Program-made: the position numbers and the translations under genes | Notes under the pieces: model-generated | Told to the model about the DNA's origin: nothing | What the model saw: the letters and a program-made list of their open reading frames with translations, nothing else | The model's database searches: none | Source: Streptacidiphilus jiangxiensis | GTDB lineage: Bacteria > Actinomycetota > Actinomycetes > Streptomycetales > Streptomycetaceae | Assembly: GCF_900109465.1 (NCBI RefSeq) | Contig: NZ_FOAZ01000009.1 | Coordinates: 62,001-126,000 of the forward strand | Direction: 5' to 3' | DNA: 64,000 nucleotides | In this document: positions 7,448 through 15,500 of the stretch, in pieces | How positions within the stretch are numbered: position 1 is the first letter of the stretch | Layout: each line of letters opens with the position of its first letter

Positions 7448-8416
7448 TCAGTTCTTGACGGGACCGAACGGTGCGGAGCCGTCGCCCGCCTGGTTGCGCG
7501 GCGCGTCCGCGCCGGGCTGCGGCTGGGCCTGCAGCGTGCGCGGCGCCAGTCCGGGCTTGACGTTGTACATCCCCAGGTCGCGGTGGACCTGGAGGGCGAC
7601 CCGCTCGATCGTGTTGATGCCGTAGTCCATCGTGGACTGGTTGTCCGTCAGCACGACCATGCGGTAGTCACGGCCCCCGCCCGTGAAGATGCCGAGGCTG
7701 TTCACCCGCCACCCGAGGGAGGCGCGCGGCAGCCAGCCGTTCTTCACGTGCGCGGTGACCCCGGCCGGCGTGCCGTACGGGGTGCCCCACCGCTGGTCGG
7801 ACTCCACGCTCGCCATCAGCCTCAGCGCGTAGGCCTTGGCGTTGGGCGTGAGCAGGTCCGTCCGGTCGGTGTAGACGTTGAGCAGCCGCATCTCGTCGCG
7901 GGCGTCGACCTGGGTGAGACCCCAGTAGCCGCCCGGGCCGAGGTAGGTGGTGGTCATGCCGGCCGCGTTCAGGAACCGCTGGATCCTGGTGCGCCCGACG
8001 TAGTCCCACAGCCAGGTGGCCGCGTTGTTGTCCGAGTTCTCGATCATCGGCCGCAGGTGCGCGACCTCGGCGGAGGTCAGGGTCTGACCCTTCCGCCAGT
8101 AGAGCAGCGCGCCCATGATCGTGGCCTTCACGATGCTCGCGGAGTCGAAGTGCCAGTACGGGTGCAGGGAACAGTAAACGCCTGTGTGCGGGTCCCACAC
8201 GTTGAGCGCGTAGGTGTCCGTGCGGCCGCTGAGCGCTGACTTGATGTCACGCGACAGCTTGGCCGCCAGGGCGGGATGGCTGCTGGAGGTGCAGAGGGGG
8301 GTGGTCGCCGCGGCGGCCGGCTGAGCGAGACCCAGCGGGGCCAGGGTGGCGACGGCGACGGCGCCGAGCCCCCCGGCCAGCGCGCGCTTGGCGCGCGCCT
8401 TGAAGGATGATGCCAC
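7448..8416 (-). CDS. Secreted serine hydrolase, class A beta-lactamase fold
   Basis: The 322-residue protein has a Sec signal peptide (cleavage near AQPAAAA, residues 31-37) and a beta-lactamase/DD-peptidase-like domain. The SxxK nucleophile is SIVK within FDSASIVKATIMG. An SDN motif follows in ENSDNNAA, and KNG (HVKNGW) takes the place of the usual KTG. The C-terminal 40 residues are Pro/Gln-rich and probably disordered. Hydrolysis of beta-lactams or peptidoglycan peptides is possible; no Glu166-type residue was confidently placed. GTG is the start, with GGAAGGA eight or so bases upstream, and that ribosome site lies inside a palindrome. Confidence 0.85.
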   Translation of the reverse strand: MASSFKARAKRALAGGLGAVAVATLAPLGLAQPAAAATTPLCTSSSHPALAAKLSRDIKSALSGRTDTYALNVWDPHTGVYCSLHPYWHFDSASIVKATIMGALLYWRKGQTLTSAEVAHLRPMIENSDNNAATWLWDYVGRTRIQRFLNAAGMTTTYLGPGGYWGLTQVDARDEMRLLNVYTDRTDLLTPNAKAYALRLMASVESDQRWGTPYGTPAGVTAHVKNGWLPRASLGWRVNSLGIFTGGGRDYRMVVLTDNQSTMDYGINTIERVALQVHRDLGMYNVKPGLAPRTLQAQPQPGADAPRNQAGDGSAPFGPVKN

Positions 8417-8428
8417 CGAGATGGATCC

Positions 8429-8442
8429 TTCCGACGTCGGAA
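8429..8442. promoter_or_regulatory. Perfect palindrome overlapping the hydrolase ribosome binding site
   Basis: TTCCGACGTCGGAA is a perfect 14-bp palindrome just upstream of the GTG at 8416; on the minus strand its last GGAA forms part of the GGAAGGA ribosome site. A related imperfect copy, TTCCGA-AAG-TCGGA, sits at 8497-8510. Two similar dyads about 68 bp apart suggest an operator pair, or local control of translation. Confidence 0.5.
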
Positions 8443-8584
8443 ACGGTCGCTTGTCCTACGAGTGTGCAAGTTGACACCTCGTCGACTGTGCAGACATTCC
8501 GAAAGTCGGATCGGTTGCGCTGAAAGAGTAACTATCGCGTCGATCTTGCCGCTGGGCCTGACTTGCCTGACTGGAGGTGGAGTC

Positions 8585-9925
8585 GGTCACCGAGGCAGTG
8601 TGGCCGAGATCCTTCGGTGACCTTACGGACTGCAGTGCGAACCGCTCGCTGTTTGCCCTCTGAGGCCAGGGCATCGGACCATCTCGCTCGTGCAGCTCCG
8701 CTACAACTACCGGGCCTACCCGGACACTGCCCAGTGCACAGCACTGGCGCAGGCGTTCGGATGTGCTCGGGTGGTATGGAACGACTGCCTCCGCGTGCGG
8801 AAGGAAGCGCTCGCTGCCGGGCTGCCCTACGTGTCGTCAGCGGTGCTCTCCAAGACGCACATCACGCAGGCCAAGAGGACACCCGAGCGATCCTGGCTGG
8901 CAGACGTATCTGCCGTTGTTCTGCAACAGTCGCTCCGCGATTTGGACGCCGCGTACAAGAACTTCTTCGACGGACAGCAGGGTAAGCGCCCACGCGTGGG
9001 TGAGCCCAGGTACAAGAGCAAAAGGGACACCCGTCAGTCGATCCGGTTGAATGCCAACTCCTTTTCGCTGAGGGACAACGGCACTGTGTACGTCGCCAAG
9101 GTCGGTGACCTCTCGGTGAGGTGGTCCAGACCACTTCCTGCCGCGCCCACGTCACTGACCGTCACCAAGGACAGCTCGGGACGGTACTTCCTCAGCTTCG
9201 TGGTGGACACCGACGCCGACGTCCTGCCGGAGTCGAGCATCGAAACCGGGGTTGACCTGGGCCTGGCGGCCTTTGCCGTCCTCGCCGATGGTCGGACGAT
9301 CGACAGCCCGCGCTTCCTCCGGCGGGCGGAGAAGAAGCTCAAGAGGCTCCGCCGGGATCTGTCGCGTAAGGAGAAGGGCAGCAGGAACCGGGCTGTAGCC
9401 CGGGCCAAGGTGGCACGCCAGTGCGCAAGGGTTGCTGATCGCCGCCGGGATTGGCACCACAAGCACTCCACGCAGATCATCCGCGAAAACCAAGCGGTGT
9501 ATGTGGAGGACCTTGCGGTGTCCACTCTTGGCCGCACCCGCCTGGGTGGGTCGGTGTACGACGCGGGATGGGCCCAGTTCGTGCGGATGCTGGAGTACAA
9601 GGCCGTGAAGCACGGCCGGTACTTTGCCCGGATCGGGCGATTCGAGCCCACCTCTCAGAGGTGCTCGACCTGTGGAGTGAAGGACGGCCCCAAGCCACTG
9701 TCGGTTCGTACCTGGACTTGCGGGGCATGTGGGACCGCCCACGACCGTGATGTGAACGCCGCACGCAACATCCTGGCCGCCGGACGGGCGGACAGACTAA
9801 ACGCCTTGTGGAGCACTGGTAGGACCGGGAAGATCCCGGCACGGTGTGATGAAGCAGGAAGCCACCGGGACGGTCGGAAGGCCGTGGCAGGAGTTCCCGG
9901 CCCTGAGGCCGGGGAGCACGTCAAG
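8585..9925 (+). mobile_element. IS200/IS605-superfamily element carrying only tnpB (IS1341-like)
   Basis: The body holds one tnpB gene with no tnpA on either side. The right end has a CCCGGCC-CTGA-GGCCGGG hairpin (9896-9902 with 9907-9913) followed by GAGCACGTCAA, matching the usual right end of actinobacterial TnpB elements. The left boundary is not fixed. A 9-bp dyad (GGTCACCGA 8585-8593 with TCGGTGACC 8614-8622) upstream of tnpB is the best candidate for the left-end structure. Base composition is less GC-rich than the flanks. The right end abuts the 3' end of the ABC exporter gene. Confidence 0.65.
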
Positions 9926-9928
9926 TGA
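8690..9928 (+). CDS. tnpB: TnpB RNA-guided nuclease (OrfB-type)
   Basis: The 412-residue protein has the helix-turn-helix start MQLRYNYRAYP and a RuvC-like nuclease with Asp189 (GVDLGLA), Glu273 (YVEDLAV) and Asp354 (HDRDVNAARNI). A zinc ribbon is formed by CSTC (325-328) and CGAC (344-347). All catalytic and metal residues are present, so the enzyme looks active. Characterised TnpBs cut DNA next to a short target motif, guided by an RNA from the element's right end, and promote retention of the element. The GTG start has no strong ribosome site. The stop codon lies just past the element end. Confidence 0.95.
   Translation: MQLRYNYRAYPDTAQCTALAQAFGCARVVWNDCLRVRKEALAAGLPYVSSAVLSKTHITQAKRTPERSWLADVSAVVLQQSLRDLDAAYKNFFDGQQGKRPRVGEPRYKSKRDTRQSIRLNANSFSLRDNGTVYVAKVGDLSVRWSRPLPAAPTSLTVTKDSSGRYFLSFVVDTDADVLPESSIETGVDLGLAAFAVLADGRTIDSPRFLRRAEKKLKRLRRDLSRKEKGSRNRAVARAKVARQCARVADRRRDWHHKHSTQIIRENQAVYVEDLAVSTLGRTRLGGSVYDAGWAQFVRMLEYKAVKHGRYFARIGRFEPTSQRCSTCGVKDGPKPLSVRTWTCGACGTAHDRDVNAARNILAAGRADRLNALWSTGRTGKIPARCDEAGSHRDGRKAVAGVPGPEAGEHVK
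9790..9925 (+). ncRNA. Putative omega/right-end guide RNA of TnpB
   Basis: Known TnpB guide RNAs overlap the 3' part of tnpB and run through the right end into flanking DNA, which becomes the guide. Here the last 130 bases include paired segments (CGGTCGGAAGGCCG and CCCGGCC-CTGA-GGCCGGG) ending at GTCAA. If the model holds, the guide begins at about 9926 and reads into the exporter gene end. Start and extent are inferred, not seen. Confidence 0.4.
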
Positions 9929-11765
9929 TCAATTCGCGGGCGATCCGACGATCCGTAACGGACGGGTCCGCTCCGCTGTCGCGGGCGATCAGGGCCGCGT
10001 AGTGGCCGCCGCGCGCGAGGAGTTCGTCGTGGGTGCCGCGCTCGGTGATGCGCCCCGCGTCCAGGACCACGATCTCGTCGGCGTCGCGGACGGTGGAGAG
10101 GCGGTGGGCGATGGTGATCGTGGTGCGTCCGGCGGAGAGGGTGTCCAGGGCCTGTTGGACCGCCTGCTCGGTCTGGGTGTCCAGGGCGCTGGTCGCCTCG
10201 TCCAGGACGAGGACCGGCGGGTCGCGCAGGATGGTGCGGGCGATGGCGAGGCGCTGCTTCTCGCCGCCGGAGAAGCGGTAGCCGCGTTCGCCGACGAGGG
10301 TGGCGTAGCCGTCCGGCAGCGAGCTGATGTGGTCGTGGATCTGCGCGGCGCGGGCCGCGGCCTCCAGCTCCGCGTCGGTCGCGTCGGGCTTGGCGAAGCG
10401 CAGGTTGTCGGCGACCGAGGCGTGGAAGAGGTAGGTCTCCTGGGAGACCACGCCGACCGCGTCGGCGAGCGCGGTGAAGCTGAGGTCGCGCACGTCCGTG
10501 CCGTCGATGGTGACCCGGCCCTGCGTCACGTCGTACAGGCGCGGGACGAGGTAGCTGAGCGTCGTCTTGCCCGAGCCCGTCTCGCCGACCACGGCCAGGC
10601 TGCCGCCGGGCGGGACGGTCAGGTCCACGTCCTGGAGCGTGGGGCGTTCCTGGCGGTTGTCGTAGCGGAAGCCGACGCCCTCGAACCGCACCTCGCCGCG
10701 GGCGCGGCCGGGCGGGGTGACCGCGTCCGGGCGCTCGGTGATGTCCGGCACCAGGTCCAGGTACTCGAAGATGCGCTGGAACAGCGCGAGCGAGACCTGC
10801 ACGGAGACGCCGACCTGGAGCAGGGAGACCGTGGGGCGGAACAGGCTCTGCTGGAGCGAGGTGAAGGCCACCAGCGTGCCGAGCGAGATGGTCGCCCCGT
10901 GCGCGCCGGCCAGGCCCGCCGCCCAGTAGATGACGGCCGGCATCGCGGCCATGACGATCTGGATCGTCGACTGCCGCCAGCGCCCGGCCATGTCCGCGCG
11001 GACCTCCAGGTCCGCGAGTGCGGCCGACTCGCCGGCGAACTCCTTGCTGAGCGCGCGGGAGCGGCCCATGGTGCGGCCGAGCAGGATGCCGGAGACGGAG
11101 AGTGACTCCTGCATGATCGAGGAGATCGCCGCGAGCTGCCGCTGCCGTTCTCCGGCTATCCGCCGCCGCTCGTTGCCGACGCGGCGGCTGATCCAGACGA
11201 ACAGGGGCAGTAGGAGCAGCGAGACGATCGTCAGCTGCCAGTCCAGCGCGGCCATGGCGATCACGGTCGCGACGACCGTGGTCGAGTTGGAGACGAGCGA
11301 GGTGGCCGTGGAGGTCACCGTCGCCTGCATGCCGCCGATGTCGTTGGCGATCCGCGACTGCACCTCGCCGGTGCGGGTGCGGGTGAAGAACGCCAGCGGC
11401 ATCCGCTGCAGGTGGGCGTAGACGGCGGTGCGCAGGTCGTGCATGACGTGCTGGCCGACGCTGGTGGACAGGTAGGTCTGCCAGACGTTGAAGACCGAGT
11501 TGGCCACCGCGACCGCGACCATGCCCACGGCCAGCAGTGTCAGCAGCCCCGTGCGGCGCTCGGGGATGGCGATGTCCAGGATCGCCCGCAGCAGGAACGG
11601 CGAGGCGACCGAGACCAGGGAGGAGAGCCCGACCAGCACCGCGACCACCGTGAGCCGCCCCCGGTAGGGGCGGAACAGCCGCAGGATGCGCCGCAGCTGC
11701 CGAGGCGGCCGCGGCGCATCGGGATCGCGCGGCGGGGGTGTCCAGTTCGGACCGGGAGGCTTCAT
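9921..11765 (-). CDS. ABC exporter, fused permease-ATPase (MsbA/MdlB type)
   Basis: The 614-residue half-transporter has six predicted membrane helices (about residues 35-310) and a C-terminal ATPase. The ATPase carries Walker A GETGSGKTT, signature SGGEKQRLAIART and Walker B VLVLDEATSALD. It would work as a homodimer exporting a lipid, drug or peptide. The ATG at 11765 follows a strong dyad likely to bind a repressor. The gene's final bases meet the right end of the TnpB element, so its TGA (9921-9923) is donated by the element's GTCAA. The original C-terminus may therefore have been trimmed or altered by a few residues. Confidence 0.92.
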   Translation of the reverse strand: MKPPGPNWTPPPRDPDAPRPPRQLRRILRLFRPYRGRLTVVAVLVGLSSLVSVASPFLLRAILDIAIPERRTGLLTLLAVGMVAVAVANSVFNVWQTYLSTSVGQHVMHDLRTAVYAHLQRMPLAFFTRTRTGEVQSRIANDIGGMQATVTSTATSLVSNSTTVVATVIAMAALDWQLTIVSLLLLPLFVWISRRVGNERRRIAGERQRQLAAISSIMQESLSVSGILLGRTMGRSRALSKEFAGESAALADLEVRADMAGRWRQSTIQIVMAAMPAVIYWAAGLAGAHGATISLGTLVAFTSLQQSLFRPTVSLLQVGVSVQVSLALFQRIFEYLDLVPDITERPDAVTPPGRARGEVRFEGVGFRYDNRQERPTLQDVDLTVPPGGSLAVVGETGSGKTTLSYLVPRLYDVTQGRVTIDGTDVRDLSFTALADAVGVVSQETYLFHASVADNLRFAKPDATDAELEAAARAAQIHDHISSLPDGYATLVGERGYRFSGGEKQRLAIARTILRDPPVLVLDEATSALDTQTEQAVQQALDTLSAGRTTITIAHRLSTVRDADEIVVLDAGRITERGTHDELLARGGHYAALIARDSGADPSVTDRRIARELIT

Positions 11766-11776
11766 AGCTCGAGCAT

Positions 11777-11807
11777 AACTCACTATTGCTCTGGCTAATA
11801 GTGAGTT
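11777..11807. promoter_or_regulatory. Strong 11-bp inverted repeat at the ABC exporter promoter
   Basis: AACTCACTATT (11777-11787) and AATAGTGAGTT (11797-11807) are perfect reverse complements around a 9-base spacer. A second dyad, GTGAG-TTTTG-CTCAC, overlaps its right arm (11801-11815). The centre is about 27 bp upstream of the exporter ATG and the region is AT-rich for this genome. The layout fits a TetR- or MarR-type repressor operator. No such regulator gene is adjacent. Confidence 0.7.
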
Positions 11808-11833
11808 TTGCTCACTACCTGGTCCCGGTGGTC

Positions 11834-12157
11834 TCAGTGGTGGAGGCTGTCCACCCCGCGGTAGCCGTCCGGCACACCCGGCACCAGCACGATGTCCGCC
11901 ACCATGTGCCGGGTCCGCAGCGGCGCGAGCTCCCGGTAGGCGGGGGAGTCCCACCAGGCGCGGGCCCGCTCGAAGTCCGGGAACTCGATCAGGATCAGGT
12001 CGCCCTTCCAGCTCCCCTCGACCTCGTCGACCGGGTTGCCGTGCACCAGGAACCGGCCCCCGAACGGGTCGAGGGTGGCGTCGATCCCCTCCAGGTACGC
12101 GACGATCTCCGGGCCGAACTCGACGGTGTGGACGTGGGCCAGGGCGTAGGCGGTCAT
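11834..12157 (-). CDS. DUF1330 family protein
   Basis: This 107-residue protein has the DUF1330 ferredoxin-like fold signature: AYALAHVHTVEFGPEIVAYLEGIDATLDPFGGRFLVHG, then LILIEFPDFERARAWWDSPAY. The biochemical role of the family is unsettled. GAGGAG seven bases upstream fixes the ATG. It lies upstream of, and in the same direction as, the exporter, but the exporter has its own promoter dyad in the 68-bp gap. Confidence 0.85.
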   Translation of the reverse strand: MTAYALAHVHTVEFGPEIVAYLEGIDATLDPFGGRFLVHGNPVDEVEGSWKGDLILIEFPDFERARAWWDSPAYRELAPLRTRHMVADIVLVPGVPDGYRGVDSLHH

Positions 12158-12233
12158 CTCGGCGCTCCTCGGTTCGGGCTTCCTGCGATGCCTTCACTCT
12201 GTCCGAGCCGGACCGGGAGCGAATCCGTCACGC

Positions 12234-13127
12234 TTAGGTAGCGCGCTCAGGTGAGCGCGGCGCACCGAGGATGTTGTGCTGCGCGACGATGCGCTGCACC
12301 GCGGGCAGCCCCGACAGGGCCTGGTCGTCCCGCTGCACCCCCCAGCTGTAGGCGTAGTCGAAGACCGGCCGCGCCACGAGCGTGGCCCACACGGCCAGCA
12401 TCTGCTGCATCTCGGCCGCCGACGGCACCGCGTAGCGACCGCCCCCGTCGTCGGCCCAGCCGCCGAGGCCGAACGTCTGGTAGACCGGCACCATGTCCGC
12501 CACCGGCACGCCCGAGCCCTGCGCGCTGGTGACGTAGCGGCGGATCATGTCCAGGTCGCAGCCGTGCAGTTCGGTCCGGCACGGGTACGGGTCGACGCCG
12601 AACAGGTCCACGTGGGAGTTGGCCGGCGTGTAGCCCCCGGCGAAGGAAGGGGAGGTGGACGCGGACAGGTTCATCAGCAGGACGAACGTCCGCGCGCCGG
12701 GGAGCGTGGTGTGCACGTAGTCGGACTCGGCCGCGAGGTTCGCCGCCGTGCACAGCGGGCCGAACCGGCCGGTGGGGTCGGCGTCGTCCATCAGGTAGAA
12801 CCCGAACAGGTTCGGCAGACCCCGGTAGGCGTCGACCGTGGCCCTGAAGGTGGCGTCCGCACCGTTGCAGGTGCCGACGTAGGCGAGCGCCTGCACGTGC
12901 GCGGGCAGGTCGGCGAGCAGCGCCGGACTCGACACGTCTGCGATGTTGAAGCCCAGACCGCCCGGTGTGTAGGCGCCGGACGGGTCGAAGTTGCCGTTGG
13001 CGGTGTAGTGCAGCGCCGTGGACGGGCCGAGCGGGGAGCCGTGCGCCGGCGCGCCGCCCGGTCCCAGCGGCAGCGCGAAAGCGCAGGCGACCACCAGCAG
13101 TCCCAGCAGCTTCGTTCGGAGCCGCAC
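12234..13127 (-). CDS. Secreted protein, possible glycosidase-like TIM barrel
   Basis: The 297-residue protein has an N-terminal signal peptide (LLVVACAFALPLG, cleavage near APAHG). The mature part contains ALHYTANGNFDPSG, NLFGFYLMDDADP, TFVLLMNLS, DLFGVDPYPC and FDYAYSWGVQ, spaced like successive barrel strands of clan-A glycosidases. The acidic MDDAD and the D in GVDPYPC could be catalytic. I do not recognise a named family. The GTG start has no close ribosome site. Confidence 0.6.
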   Translation of the reverse strand: MRLRTKLLGLLVVACAFALPLGPGGAPAHGSPLGPSTALHYTANGNFDPSGAYTPGGLGFNIADVSSPALLADLPAHVQALAYVGTCNGADATFRATVDAYRGLPNLFGFYLMDDADPTGRFGPLCTAANLAAESDYVHTTLPGARTFVLLMNLSASTSPSFAGGYTPANSHVDLFGVDPYPCRTELHGCDLDMIRRYVTSAQGSGVPVADMVPVYQTFGLGGWADDGGGRYAVPSAAEMQQMLAVWATLVARPVFDYAYSWGVQRDDQALSGLPAVQRIVAQHNILGAPRSPERAT

Positions 13128-13313
13128 GTTCTCTCCCCGCAGTCTCGAGGCGTTGTCAGGCTGTCACGCAGGCTGTCACGCAGCCCTGCGGAGCGCGCGG
13201 CGGACTGCGCCGGGTGGGGGCCACGACCACCGGGACAGCGGGACGAGGGCGCCGGTCCACGGTGCGGGCCTATGCTCGAAGGGAGGGGAGCGAGTCGACC
13301 CCGGACGGGCGCC

Positions 13314-13952
13314 ATGGTCTTCACCGATCGCCGACAGGCGGGCAGGAGCCTCGCCGCGCGCCTCGGGCACCTGCGTGGCCAGGATCTGGTCGTCCTCGGC
13401 CTCCCGCGTGGCGGGGTGCCGGTCGCCGCCGAGGTGGCCGCGGAGCTGGGCGCGCCGCTGGACGTCGTGGTGGTCCGCAAGCTGGGTGTGCCCTATCAGC
13501 CGGAGCTCGGCATGGGCGCGATCGGCGAGGGCGGCGTGCGGGTGCTCAACGACGAGGTGATCCGCATGGCCGGCGTCGGCGAGGAGTCGATCGGCCGCGT
13601 CGAGCGCGCGGAGCGGGCCGAGCTGGAGCGGCGGGTGCGCCGCTACCGGGGCGACCGGCCACCGGTCGAGGCCGCGGGCCGCACGGCCGTCGTCGTCGAC
13701 GACGGCATCGCGACCGGTTCCACGGCCCGCGCCGCGTGCCGCATCGTCCGTGCCCAGGGTGCCGCCCGCGTCGTCCTGGCCGTGCCCGTCGCCCCGCGCG
13801 GCATCGCCTCGGAGTTCGCCGGGCTGGCCGACGAGGTCGTCGTCGCCGACCAGCCGGCCTGGTTCGGCGCGATCGGACAGTTCTACGGCGACTTCACCCA
13901 GACCACCGACGACGAGGTCCTGGCCTGCCTCGAGCAGGCAGCCCGCCACTGA
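13314..13952 (+). CDS. Phosphoribosyltransferase family protein
   Basis: The 212-residue protein begins MVFTDRRQAGRSLAARL and has LGLPRGGVPVAAEVA and VVRKLGVPYQPELGMGAIGEGG. The PRPP-binding loop is VVVDDGIATGSTARAA. This group is common in actinobacteria, often near stress or dormancy genes; substrates are not established. The stretch GMGAIGEGGVRVLND is a conserved group feature. A TATGCT hexamer at 13271-13276 could be its -10 box; an upstream in-frame ATG at 13272 seems less likely. Confidence 0.88.
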   Translation: MVFTDRRQAGRSLAARLGHLRGQDLVVLGLPRGGVPVAAEVAAELGAPLDVVVVRKLGVPYQPELGMGAIGEGGVRVLNDEVIRMAGVGEESIGRVERAERAELERRVRRYRGDRPPVEAAGRTAVVVDDGIATGSTARAACRIVRAQGAARVVLAVPVAPRGIASEFAGLADEVVVADQPAWFGAIGQFYGDFTQTTDDEVLACLEQAARH

Positions 13953-14093
13953 GCGGGTCCCGGACCGGCGCCTCGGAACCACGGGCCGGTGCCTGCGCGC
14001 GCCGACCGGCGCCGTCCCACCGCTTTCCGTCACGGTCCGGCGGGCGCATGGTGGTAGGGAGCGCCTGTTCGTGAGCCGAGGCGGTGAGCGCAG

Positions 14094-15113
14094 ATGGCGG
14101 ACGAATCCGGCCCCGGACCGGGGGCGAGCCCTGCGGGCAGACGCCGTGGGCCGAGCAGGGGCGCGCGGATCGCCGCCATCGTCGCGGGACTGGCCGTCGT
14201 CGGCGCAGGCCTCTGGTTCGGTGTGGCGGGGGGTGGGAACCCGGCGTCCACGCCGTCCACGTCACCCTCCTCGCCGGCAGTGAACCCGCTGACCGGCGAG
14301 GGGCCCGGTGGTCACGTGCTCGCGGTGAAGATCGACAACGTCGGTGACGCACAGCGGATCCAGTCGGGCCTGAACTCCGCGGACCTCGTCTACGTGATCC
14401 AGGTCGAGGGCGGCCTCAGCCGCTACCTCGTCGTCTTCGACAGCTCCCACGCCCCGGCCCGCGTCGGGCCCGTCCGCAGCGCACGGCAGACCGACATCCC
14501 CTTGCTCGCGCCGTTCGGCCGCGTCGGCCTCGCCTACTCCGGCGCGATATCGGGCCTGCTGCCCGACCTTGCCGCCGCCAACCTCCAGACCATCACGCCC
14601 ATCACCCGCAACGACCTGTTCAGCAACGGCGGCAGCTCTCCCACCTACATCCAGCCCGCGCAGATCTTCGCGGCCTTCCCCGACCTGGCGCAGACGCAGG
14701 ACGTCGGCCTGCGTTTCGGTCCCGAGCCGGCCGGTGGCACGGCCGCCTCCTCGGCGAGCGCCCGGATGCCGTCCGCGCGCTTCGCCTTCACCGCCTCGGG
14801 CGGGAAGTGGCTGGTCTCCGTCGACGGTCACGCGGTCGTCACCATCGACGCCGGCCAGGCGAACGCGGACAACGTCATCATCCAGCACGTACAGGTCGTG
14901 CCCGGCAAGTACACCGACCACAACGCGGGCCATGCCGACAACGAGGTCTTCTCGCAGACCACCGGCCAGGGCAGCGCGGATTTCTACCGCGACGGCAAGG
15001 TCTGGCACGGCCAGTGGTCCAAGCCGAGCGACGGCTCGCCCACCAGCTACACCGTGGGCGGCACGCCGATGAACCTGGCGCCCGGCCGCACCTGGATCGT
15101 CCTGGAGGGTTGA
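14094..15113 (+). CDS. DUF3048 (YerB-like) membrane-anchored protein
   Basis: The 339-residue protein has a short Gly/Arg-rich cytosolic start, one membrane helix (ARIAAIVAGLAVVGAGLWFGV), a Ser/Thr/Pro spacer and a large extracellular DUF3048 domain. Recognisable pieces are KIDNVGDAQRIQSGLNSADLVYVIQVEGGLSRYLVVF and GPVRSARQTDIPLLAPFG, then FYRDGKVWHGQWSKPS and TWIVLEG at the end. The Bacillus relative YerB is a lipoprotein of unknown role. It stands alone between a phosphoribosyltransferase and a convergent DUF1876 gene. Confidence 0.88.
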   Translation: MADESGPGPGASPAGRRRGPSRGARIAAIVAGLAVVGAGLWFGVAGGGNPASTPSTSPSSPAVNPLTGEGPGGHVLAVKIDNVGDAQRIQSGLNSADLVYVIQVEGGLSRYLVVFDSSHAPARVGPVRSARQTDIPLLAPFGRVGLAYSGAISGLLPDLAAANLQTITPITRNDLFSNGGSSPTYIQPAQIFAAFPDLAQTQDVGLRFGPEPAGGTAASSASARMPSARFAFTASGGKWLVSVDGHAVVTIDAGQANADNVIIQHVQVVPGKYTDHNAGHADNEVFSQTTGQGSADFYRDGKVWHGQWSKPSDGSPTSYTVGGTPMNLAPGRTWIVLEG

Positions 15114-15136
15114 GCGCGGCGTCCCCGGGGTCGGGG

Positions 15137-15397
15137 TCAGGAGGCGACGGCGGGTCCGGCGAGGTAGGCGAAGTCGTGCGACGCCATGTCGTGCAGTCGC
15201 TGGGCCAGATCCTCCAGCGCCCGGCCGGCCGCGAGCTCGTCCCCGATGTCCGGCACGGACCGGTCCGCGGGGTTGCGCCGCGCGACGCCACGCCCCGTCG
15301 CCATCGGCGCCCCGGCGTCCGTCATCACGGCCCGCGCCTCGGTGCGGGTGTCGTCCTCGTCGATGGTGACTGTGACGGTCCACTGCTTGGTCTTCAT
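15137..15397 (-). CDS. DUF1876 small protein
   Basis: The 86-residue protein matches the DUF1876 pattern: an N-terminal beta hairpin (KQWTVTVTIDEDDTRTEARAVM), then GRGVARRNPADRSVPDIGDELAAGRALEDLAQRLHD. The family is small, actinobacterial and of unknown function, with a double-stranded-RNA-binding-like fold by reputation. AGGTGATC just upstream supports the ATG. It is convergent with the DUF3048 gene. Confidence 0.85.
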   Translation of the reverse strand: MKTKQWTVTVTIDEDDTRTEARAVMTDAGAPMATGRGVARRNPADRSVPDIGDELAAGRALEDLAQRLHDMASHDFAYLAGPAVAS

Positions 15398-15500
15398 GGG
15401 ATCACCTGCTCCTGCCTCTTCCTCCAGTGCGCCACGTTCCGCCGCCCCCGTCCACTCCGGCGCGGAAACCTCGGTGCGGGTGTCGGAGCGGGCTGACAGC

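Noticed and set aside
8585-9925. CRISPR-Cas12-like locus
   Set aside because: The nuclease is a short TnpB with a transposon right end and there are no repeats with spacers on either side.
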